Shown in pieces: positions 1 through 4,779 of a stretch of DNA of 7,074 nucleotides; position 1 is the stretch's first letter, and each line of letters starts with the position of its first letter. Made by a program: the position numbers and the translations under genes. Under the pieces are notes generated by a model. That model searched no databases. It was not told the DNA's origin and worked only from the letters and a program-made list of their open reading frames with translations. Source of the stretch: an uncultured Bacillota bacterium (GTDB lineage Bacteria > Bacillota > Clostridia > Peptostreptococcales > Anaerovoracaceae); the NCBI GenBank assembly GCA_946410475.1, contig CAMKAM010000076.1:1-7074 (forward strand), read 5' to 3'.

Positions 1-217
1 CCCCTGTGGTGGGACAGTTGTCCCAGCTCACAGGAAACTCTAACAAAAGTGGGAAGGATCTGCTTGATTATGCGCTCGCAGTCCTGATTCTGTCCCAGCA
101 TTCAACAGTTTTCCTCCAGGCTGGGACGAACCCAATCATTCTTCCCACGCACGAGCTGTTTTCCCCTGTGGTGGGACAGTTGTCCCAGCTCACAGGAAAC
201 TCTAACAAAAGTGGGAA
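1..217. repeat. Two 55-bp direct repeats, each a nested palindrome
   Basis: Positions 1-55 and 163-217 are identical, with a period of 162 bp. Each copy holds an inner inverted repeat TGGGACA-GT-TGTCCCA (10-25 and 172-187) enclosed by an outer one, CCTGTG/CACAGG (3-8 with 29-34; 165-170 with 191-196), so either strand could fold into a long hairpin. Between the copies is a diverged relative: TGTCCCAGC recurs at 91-99, and TTTTCC...CTGGGAC at about 109-127 matches the left part of the repeat. GTCCCAGC (92-99) can also pair with GCTGGGAC (120-127). GTGGGAA at the end of each copy has its complement TTCCCAC at 142-148. The first copy starts at the window edge, so the array may continue to the left. 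No open reading frame here looks real. The arrangement resembles REP-like palindromic intergenic elements, but the family is not identified. Confidence 0.85.
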
Positions 218-241
218 AATCTGCTCGCTGCTGTTTAAAAC

Positions 242-268
242 GGCCGGCCGCAACATTGCGGGCCGGCC
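242..268 (-). terminator. GC-rich hairpin, possible weak terminator for the leftward transcription unit
   Basis: GGCCGGCCGCAA (242-253) pairs with TTGCGGGCCGGCC (256-268), leaving one bulged C and a very small loop. Read on the minus strand, the stem is followed by GTTTTAAACAG, which gives only four T residues. It is the first strong hairpin downstream of the ABC exporter and the aminotransferase remnant. It may terminate their transcript, or it may simply be a palindromic part of the neighbouring repeat block. The short T tract makes the terminator reading moderate at best. Confidence 0.4.
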
Positions 269-310
269 ATCCAACGTTTGATTTAGAGGCTCTTGATTTT
301 CAGGCTTAGC

Positions 311-392
311 TTTGCAGGCCGACTTTTGCAGACCGACTTCTGCAGACCGACTTTTGCAGATCGATTTCATAAGCCGATTTTGCAAACCGTTA
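311..392. repeat. Degenerate 14-bp tandem repeat directly after the aminotransferase stop
   Basis: Four clear 14-bp units run head to tail: TTTGCAGGCCGACT (311-324), TTTGCAGACCGACT (325-338), TCTGCAGACCGACT (339-352) and TTTGCAGATCGATT (353-366). Two more decayed units reach 392 (TCATAAGCCGATT, then TTGCAAACCGTTA), and a fainter one may precede 311. The units nearest the stop codon of the aminotransferase remnant are the most diverged. The array is non-coding as far as I can see; its period is not a multiple of 3, and it ends exactly at the stop codon (393-395). Confidence 0.85.
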
Positions 393-611
393 TTACAGGC
401 TCTCTACGAATTCCTGGATCCTCTTGAGGCCTTCTTCGATATTCTCTTCGGATGTCGCATAGGAGATGCGGATGAATCCTTCGCCCTTCGGTCCGAATCC
501 GGTTCCCGGAACTGTTACGACGTGCTTTTCTTCAAGCAGGCGGTTGCAGAATTCTTCCGATGTCAGGCCTGTCTTGCTGATGTTCGGGAACTCGATCACA
601 TGCTGAATTGA
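393..611 (-). pseudogene. 3' remnant of a PLP-dependent class I/II aminotransferase
   Basis: The reading frame between the stops at 612-614 and 393-395 encodes about 72 residues that match the last fifth of the aspartate/LL-diaminopimelate-type aminotransferase family (fold type I). Recognisable elements are FPNISKTGLTSEEFCNRLLE, then VVTVPGTGFGPKGEGFIRISYA, which is the family's C-terminal block with the Arg that normally binds the substrate alpha-carboxylate, and a final helix ending in ESL. Family members are near 390 residues, so the PLP-lysine, the cofactor-binding residues and the large domain are missing. The frame opens only 12 bp after the ABC exporter stop and starts with S-I-Q-H-V, unlike the GAFY-type lead-in normally found before this point. 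The only start is a GTG at 599 without a convincing Shine-Dalgarno. I read it as a 5'-deleted gene fragment that cannot be catalytic. A translated small protein is possible but unlikely. Confidence 0.75.
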
Positions 612-626
612 TCACATACCGGCTCA

Positions 627-2330
627 TCACACATTATACAGCCCGGCGTATATACCGCCCTTCTCTATCAGTTCGTCGTGCGTGCCCTGTTCTACCAGGC
701 GCCCGCCTTCGATGACGACAATCCTGTCAGCGTTCTTTATCGTGGTCAGACGGTGGGCTATGATCAGAGTCGTCCTTCCAACGGACAGTCTGTCAAAGCT
801 CTCCTGGATGCGTTCCTCAGTGACGGTATCGAGAGCCGATGTGGCCTCGTCGAGGATCAGGATCTTCGGGTCCTTGAGGAATATCCTTGCGATGGACACC
901 CTCTGCTTCTGACCTCCCGAAAGCTTCGTCCCGCGCTCGCCGACATATGTCTCGAACCCGTCCGGCATCTCCATGATATCGTCGTATATCTCCGCCCTCT
1001 TAGCAGCCTGCACGACCTCTTCATATGTCGCGTCGGGGCGGCCGTATCTGATGTTCTCGAGTATAGTATCCGCGAAGATGAATACCTCCTGCTGGACGAT
1101 GCCGATACTGCGCCTGATAGAAGTCTTCGTCACGTCGCGCACATCGGTGCCGTCGATCCTGATGCTTCCTTCCGTCACATCGTAGAATCTCGGTATCAGC
1201 TGGCACAGAGTCGTCTTTCCTCCGCCGGACTGTCCGACTATGGCGACGGTCTCTCCCGGCTTGACTGTGAGATCGATGCCGTGGAGCACTTCGCTTACAT
1301 CATCATAAGCGAACGAAACGTTCTCCAGCTCTATACCTCCGCGGTCCACGACCAGCGGGACAGCGTCCTCTTTTTCCTTCACCTGCGGCTCGATGGCCAT
1401 GACTTCCATGAAGCGCCTGAGGCCCGCCGTGCCGTTCGTGAATATCTCGGCGAACTGCGACATCTTTCTGATCGGTGTGACGAACGCATTGACGAACAGC
1501 GTGAATGTGATGAGGTCGATGTAGTTCAAGTCTCCCTTCATGATCAGCCACCCGCCGAAAGCGATCACCACGACCGGCATGATGCACATGAAGAACTCCT
1601 GGCTCGCGTTGAAGCGACCCATCGCTTTATAATAGTCCTTTTTCGCACCCTTGAAGAGATCGTTCGAATCGTCGAACCTCTCCTGGTCGACGCCCTCGTT
1701 CGCGAACGCCTTCGATGTCTTGATACCGGAGATCCGCGATTCGATCTCGCTGTTGATCTCCGCCATTTTCTTTTTGACGTTCACCGAGGCTGTCGACATC
1801 GCCTTCCTGTTCCTCATGACTATCAGGAGGAAGATCGGTATCAGCACCGCGACTACCAGCGCGAGCCTCCACTCTATGATGAACATGCAGACGAGCGAGC
1901 CGATTATGGTCAGCACCGATATCAGCAGATCCTCCGGCCCGTGATGCGCCAGCTCCGTGATCTCGAACAGGTCACCCGTCAGGCGGTTCATCAGTTTTCC
2001 CGTCCTGTTCTGGTCGTAGAATTCAAAGTCCAGTTCCTGCAGGTGCGAGAAGAGAGCCGCCCTGATGTCGGCTTCCACCCGTATGCCAAACGTATGCCCC
2101 CAGTAAGTCATGATGTAATAGCATCCCGACCTGAGCACATAGAACAGCGCCACCGATATCATGAGTGCGAAGAACACCCCGTAAGCCTTGCTCGGCAGCA
2201 GGTCGTACATAGCCTTCCTCGACACGAGCGGGAACGCCAGATCGACAGCCGCCACCGTCACGGCGCACAGCATATCCGCCAGGAATATCGTCCGGTGCGG
2301 TTTGAAATAACTGAATAATGTCCGTATCAT
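627..2330 (-). CDS. Half-size ABC exporter (membrane domain fused to ATPase)
   Basis: The 567-residue protein is a type IV (MsbA/LmrA-like) ABC exporter half-transporter that should act as a dimer in the cytoplasmic membrane, moving a substrate outward with ATP. The first ~310 residues hold six membrane segments (about 14-34, 51-75, 134-152, 155-172, 246-265, 268-290). The nucleotide-binding domain follows with Walker A GQSGGGKTT (366-374), Q-loop (413/414), signature LSGGQ (470-474), Walker B LILDE (491-495), D-loop SALD (498-501) and switch His526. All catalytic residues are present and the length is normal, so it looks functional. The ATG is preceded by AGAAGGCG with a 5-nt spacer. It is a lone gene: no partner half-transporter or accessory gene lies beside it, so a homodimer is likely. 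A partner gene elsewhere cannot be excluded. The substrate cannot be read from sequence; lipid, drug or peptide are the family options. I found no strong promoter directly upstream. Confidence 0.95.
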   Translation of the reverse strand: MIRTLFSYFKPHRTIFLADMLCAVTVAAVDLAFPLVSRKAMYDLLPSKAYGVFFALMISVALFYVLRSGCYYIMTYWGHTFGIRVEADIRAALFSHLQELDFEFYDQNRTGKLMNRLTGDLFEITELAHHGPEDLLISVLTIIGSLVCMFIIEWRLALVVAVLIPIFLLIVMRNRKAMSTASVNVKKKMAEINSEIESRISGIKTSKAFANEGVDQERFDDSNDLFKGAKKDYYKAMGRFNASQEFFMCIMPVVVIAFGGWLIMKGDLNYIDLITFTLFVNAFVTPIRKMSQFAEIFTNGTAGLRRFMEVMAIEPQVKEKEDAVPLVVDRGGIELENVSFAYDDVSEVLHGIDLTVKPGETVAIVGQSGGGKTTLCQLIPRFYDVTEGSIRIDGTDVRDVTKTSIRRSIGIVQQEVFIFADTILENIRYGRPDATYEEVVQAAKRAEIYDDIMEMPDGFETYVGERGTKLSGGQKQRVSIARIFLKDPKILILDEATSALDTVTEERIQESFDRLSVGRTTLIIAHRLTTIKNADRIVVIEGGRLVEQGTHDELIEKGGIYAGLYNV

Positions 2331-2400
2331 TGTTTCGCCTTCTTTATCTCTGTTTTAACGGGATGATACCCGGATGACTTAAACAATAACACACATTCCG

Positions 2401-2430
2401 AAAAAAAAGAAATCCGCGGACAGATCCGCG
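2401..2430 (-). terminator. Intrinsic terminator downstream of the HlyIII gene
   Basis: On the minus strand the perfect stem CGCGGA-TCTG-TCCGCG (2415-2430) is followed by TTTC and then eight T residues (down to 2401). This is a classical Rho-independent terminator about 155 bp beyond the HlyIII stop and about 70 bp before the ABC exporter start. It should separate the two genes into independent transcripts. Confidence 0.8.
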
Positions 2431-2441
2431 AACAAAATAGT

Positions 2442-2468
2442 GGGTCCGCTGCAGATGACAGCGGACCC
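2442..2468 (-). terminator. Second strong hairpin before the terminator
   Basis: GGGTCCGCTG (2442-2451) and CAGCGGACCC (2459-2468) form a perfect 10-bp stem with a 7-nt loop. On the minus strand it is followed by ACTATTTTGTT, a weak T tract, and lies 11 bp ahead of the hairpin at 2415-2430. It may be a first-stage terminator or a 3' stabilising stem. The other ~115 bp between it and the HlyIII stop hold a direct repeat, GCGCACCT, just outside the gene, and no gene. Confidence 0.55.
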
Positions 2469-2583
2469 GGTAGGGATATTTACAGCCCGTTTCGAGGCCA
2501 TATAGCTTTATTAGTCGGCTTACTTCATTCTGCTTACTGCACCCTCACCATGCGCACCTTGCCTGCGCGCCTGCCCGGCGCAC

Positions 2584-3384
2584 CTAAATGAAAAACGCGA
2601 TGCCGATGAACTGCAGAAGCGTCCCAAGCAGTATGAAGCAATGGAAGATCTCGTGGAATCCGAACTCTTCTGTGAGGTTCGGCTTCTTCAGGATGTAGAT
2701 GACCGCACCGATCGTGTAAGCGACCCCGCCCGCGGCTATCATCGCCAGGCATCTCGGATCTATCAGCCCGAGCGACTTCGGATCGACCAGTATCGACCAC
2801 CCCATCAGTATGTACAGCGATGTGTAAAGCCACCTCGGAGCATCGAGCCAGCACACCTTGATCACTATCCCCGCCAGCGCGACCAGCCAGATCGCAGCGA
2901 GGAACACAGCGCCCTTCGGCATCGGAAGACAGTTCGCCAGCACCGGAGTGTAACTGCCTGCTATCATCACATAGATCATCGAGTGATCGAGTTTCCTGAT
3001 CCTGACAAGCTTCTCGGCGGGCCCGTTGTAATAGTGATAAACAGAGCTTCCCGTATACAGAGCGATGACCGACAGACCGAACACTACGAACGATACCGCA
3101 GAAAGAGTCCCGCCGGCCGCTCCACTTACGCCGGCCGCGCCACTTACGCCGGCAGTACCGAACACTTTAACGATCAGGAAATAGATCGTCGCCATGACTC
3201 CGAATACGATGCCCGCAAAGTGAGTCCAAAAGCTCCACTTGTCTCTGGGGCCCTTCATCAGTCCGTCTGTCACTTTATTTGCCGCTTCATTGTCCGCTTT
3301 CTTTGTCATTTCCTTTGTCGTTTCTTTTGACATTTCCCTTAACAAAGCCGGTTTTCCCGCCTGTCCTCGTAGCGATACGTCCAT
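2584..3384 (-). CDS. trhA: HlyIII/TrhA (PAQR-type) integral membrane protein
   Basis: The 266-residue protein belongs to the haemolysin III/adiponectin-receptor-like family: seven-helix membrane proteins, of which bacterial TrhA members act in membrane (fatty-acid) homeostasis. Despite the name, haemolysis is not an established role for most members. The conserved polar core is present: His55 in the first helix, S113-V-Y-H117, LDH (132-134) and the C-terminal HEIFH (His244, His248), i.e. the Ser, Asp and three His pattern that binds a metal, probably zinc, in this family. The protein stops right after the last helix, as usual. The ATG at 3384 has AGGGGG nine bases upstream. Two oddities set it apart: a hydrophilic, highly charged extension of about 45 residues before helix 1, and a Gly/Ala/Val/Ser repeat (77-92) in the first loop made by an 18-bp DNA repeat. 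It is monocistronic, with its own promoter and terminator. Confidence 0.93.
   Translation of the reverse strand: MDVSLRGQAGKPALLREMSKETTKEMTKKADNEAANKVTDGLMKGPRDKWSFWTHFAGIVFGVMATIYFLIVKVFGTAGVSGAAGVSGAAGGTLSAVSFVVFGLSVIALYTGSSVYHYYNGPAEKLVRIRKLDHSMIYVMIAGSYTPVLANCLPMPKGAVFLAAIWLVALAGIVIKVCWLDAPRWLYTSLYILMGWSILVDPKSLGLIDPRCLAMIAAGGVAYTIGAVIYILKKPNLTEEFGFHEIFHCFILLGTLLQFIGIAFFI
3111..3153. repeat. 18-bp in-frame tandem repeat inside the HlyIII gene
   Basis: CCACTTACGCCGGCCGCG (3122-3139) is repeated as CCACTTACGCCGGC (3140-3153), and 3111-3121 matches the tail of the unit, giving about 2.4 copies. On the coding strand it encodes GVSGAA twice (residues 79-90) between the first two membrane helices. 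The period is a multiple of 3, so copy-number change would keep the frame. Confidence 0.85.
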
Positions 3385-3416
3385 TATAGAATTCCCCCTG
3401 TTGTTTCAGTTCTTAC

Positions 3417-3438
3417 TGTTCTTGTCGATTCAAGAACA
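3417..3438 (-). promoter_or_regulatory. Stem-loop in the HlyIII 5' leader
   Basis: TGTTCTTG (3417-3424) and CAAGAACA (3431-3438) form a perfect 8-bp inverted repeat around a 6-nt loop. It falls about 35-57 nt downstream of the predicted transcription start and about 18 nt ahead of the ribosome-binding site. It could be a protein operator or an mRNA leader hairpin. There is no T tract after it, so it is not a terminator. Confidence 0.45.
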
Positions 3439-3479
3439 AGGTTCAAGCGTTTTCGTTATTTTATAATCTAGTTTTCAAT

Positions 3480-3508
3480 ATTATATTATCCGATATCCAT
3501 AATGTCAA
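3480..3508 (-). promoter_or_regulatory. Consensus sigma-A promoter of the HlyIII gene
   Basis: On the minus strand TTGACA (3508-3503) is followed after exactly 17 bp by TATAAT (3485-3480), matching both hexamers of the vegetative promoter perfectly. The predicted start, near 3473, gives an untranslated leader of about 90 nt before the ATG at 3384. Two AT-rich dyads overlap it: ATTAT-N9-ATAAT (3485-3503) spans the spacer, and AATAT-N-ATATT (3477-3487) covers the -10 box. Either could be a repressor site, although AT-rich composition alone makes such dyads common. Confidence 0.88.
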
Positions 3509-3509
3509 C

Positions 3510-3710
3510 AGGTCTTTTCCTCAATTCTTGAAGGCTTGGAACATCCACATATATCCACATATCTCGCAAAAGACCCGCATTTCAATGAAAGCTATACGAA
3601 AACTTGATTTTTTTTCGCCGTATCATAAAGATTTGTGGTTTTGACCACATCCTCAAAGTGCCTGACTCTCTGAAAAGGCCGATCAGACCCTGCATATCCA
3701 CAGATTTGTA
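3510..3710. other. Non-coding stretch with a short tandem repeat and a hairpin
   Basis: Between the HlyIII promoter and the activase terminator no credible gene is visible. The stretch contains a perfect 10-bp tandem duplication ATCCACATAT (3543-3562) and an isolated perfect 6-bp stem-loop TGTGGT-TTTG-ACCACA (3634-3649). A run of nine T residues on the plus strand (about 3607-3615) has no convincing stem in front of it. ATATCCACA, one mismatch from the DnaA-box consensus, occurs at 3551-3559 and 3694-3702. Confidence 0.4.
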
Positions 3711-3711
3711 C

Positions 3712-3775
3712 AAAAAAAGACGCCATCCCCTTCGTTCACCGAAACTGAAAACCAACTTCGGCACCGGGACTGGCG
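3712..3775 (-). terminator. Intrinsic terminator of the GRE-activase operon
   Basis: On the minus strand, 12 nt after the activase stop codon, CGCCA-G-TCCC (3775-3766) pairs with GGGATGGCG (3729-3721) with one bulged base. A second stem, CCGAA/TTCGG (3739-3743 with 3757-3761), sits inside the loop. The outer stem is followed by TC and seven T residues (3718-3712). This gives a long, branched Rho-independent terminator that closes the operon. Confidence 0.72.
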
Positions 3776-3786
3776 AAAAACTATAT

Positions 3787-4761
3787 TTATATGAAATCCG
3801 TTATCTCTACGCCCTCACCGCGCACGATCCCGCGCAGCTCCTCCATCCTCTCCTTCGAGGGACGGGTGAATCCACCGGATCCATCTGCATCTGCATCCGC
3901 AGCTGCGCCCGGACCGGCACCGGGATACTCCATCCCCAGCGCCTCATATTTTATCCGCCCGAACTCATGATACGGCAGTAGCTCCATCCTCGCATCCGGC
4001 AGAGCCTCATACACGAAAGCAGCCGACCGCCTTATATTCTCATCGTCGTCATTCACCCCGCCGATCACAGGGATCCTGATCACTATCTTCTGCTCCCCGG
4101 CCTCCATGCCTCCCTGACCGAGCCGCCCGAGATTCCGTATATTCTCCAGTATCACCCTGTTCGAGACCCCTGTGTAAGCAGCGTGTTTCTCATCATCCAT
4201 CATCTTAAGATCCATGAAGATCAGATCCATCTTCTCAAGCGTCGGCGCAAGCTCATCAAAATCGAACATGCCGCTCGTCTCGATGTCGAGGCTGTATCCC
4301 ATGTCGTAGAGCTGCTCCGTAAGATAAGCCAACAGTTCCGACTGATAAGTCGCTTCTCCACCGGAAAAAGTCACTCCGCCTCCGCTCTGCTGAAAGAACA
4401 GGCGGTGCTTCGTGATCTTATCTATTATCTCATCGGCGTCCATCTCACTGACCATGAACGTTCTGGCTCCGACCGGGCATGCCGAAACACACCGCCCGCA
4501 GGCAGTGCACTTCTCTCTTCCGCCCGGCCCAGCCGGACCCATATCTATACCGATCCCCTCGGGGCATACCTTCTCACATTCACCGCAGCCTATGCACTTT
4601 CTCCGGTGCCATCCGACAAGCGGCTTACACGAGAAGCCCTCAGGATTAGAACACCATTTGCATCTCAGCGGGCAGCCCGCAAGGAATACGGTAGTCCTTA
4701 TGCCGTCCCCGTCATTCACCGAGAACGGCTGGATATCCATCACATATCCTTTCATCGCCAT
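3787..4761 (-). CDS. Glycyl radical enzyme activating protein (radical SAM)
   Basis: This 324-residue protein should use S-adenosylmethionine and a [4Fe-4S] cluster to abstract hydrogen from the C-terminal glycine of the GRE encoded just upstream. The radical-SAM cluster motif is C30-PLR-C34-KW-C37. A ferredoxin-like insert follows with two more four-cysteine sets, C56/C59/C62/C66 and C85/C88/C91/C95, as in non-PFL activases. The SAM-binding FSGGE is at 132-136, and YHEFGRIKYEALG near 264-276 is the usual C-terminal block. A low-complexity insert rich in Gly, Ala and Asp (about 280-298) precedes PSKERMEELR, where relatives usually have only a short link. The start is ambiguous: the ATG at 4761 lies 12 nt after AAGGAG, the ATG at 4755 lies 7 nt after AGGGAAG; the product differs by two residues. 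The gene begins 6 nt after the GRE stop, so the two are translationally coupled. Confidence 0.95.
   Translation of the reverse strand: MAMKGYVMDIQPFSVNDGDGIRTTVFLAGCPLRCKWCSNPEGFSCKPLVGWHRRKCIGCGECEKVCPEGIGIDMGPAGPGGREKCTACGRCVSACPVGARTFMVSEMDADEIIDKITKHRLFFQQSGGGVTFSGGEATYQSELLAYLTEQLYDMGYSLDIETSGMFDFDELAPTLEKMDLIFMDLKMMDDEKHAAYTGVSNRVILENIRNLGRLGQGGMEAGEQKIVIRIPVIGGVNDDDENIRRSAAFVYEALPDARMELLPYHEFGRIKYEALGMEYPGAGPGAAADADADGSGGFTRPSKERMEELRGIVRGEGVEITDFI
3883..3906. repeat. 6-bp microsatellite-like repeat inside the activase gene
   Basis: ATCTGC ATCTGC ATCCGC AGCTGC are four hexamer units, two of them identical. On the coding strand they encode the alternating Ala-Asp run at residues 286-293. 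Adjacent bases (about 3910-3924) repeat CCGGNC-like triplets that encode Gly/Pro/Ala. The whole insert maps to 3868-3921. Confidence 0.7.
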
Positions 4762-4762
4762 T

Positions 4763-4779
4763 CTTCCCTAGAACTCCTT
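4763..4779 (-). promoter_or_regulatory. Overlapping Shine-Dalgarno sites that decide the activase start
   Basis: AAGGAG (4779-4774) lies inside the last codons of the GRE gene, and AGGGAAG (4769-4763) overlaps its TAG stop (4770-4768). The second is well placed (7 nt) for the ATG at 4755, the first (12 nt) for the ATG at 4761. The overlap means that ribosomes finishing the GRE can re-initiate on the activase. Confidence 0.6.

Noticed and set aside
1..217. CRISPR array
   Set aside because: Only two exact copies are present, with a 107-bp spacer that itself contains decayed repeat sequence. Length and layout do not fit repeat-spacer units.
68..385. 105-codon minus-strand frame across the left repeat region
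   Set aside because: It is made mostly of translated tandem and palindromic repeats and has no plausible start context.
678..2318. Long plus-strand open frame (546 codons) opposite the ABC exporter
   Set aside because: It is antisense to a complete ABC exporter with all catalytic motifs, is rich in Arg, His and Asp with no recognisable domain, and is best explained by the codon bias of the real gene.
2345..2395. Promoter for the ABC exporter (TATCAT near 2362-2367 on the minus strand)
   Set aside because: No acceptable -35 hexamer lies 15-19 bp upstream, so I do not list it, although a promoter must exist somewhere after the terminator at 2401-2430.
3541..3702. Possible DnaA-box cluster or replication origin
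   Set aside because: Only two one-mismatch copies (ATATCCACA) and one weaker site occur over 160 bp, with no dnaA, dnaN or AT-rich unwinding array. Chance in AT-rich DNA is enough.
3582..3764. 60-codon minus-strand frame after the activase gene
   Set aside because: It starts with GTG inside the intrinsic terminator hairpin, lacks a Shine-Dalgarno site and matches no family I know.
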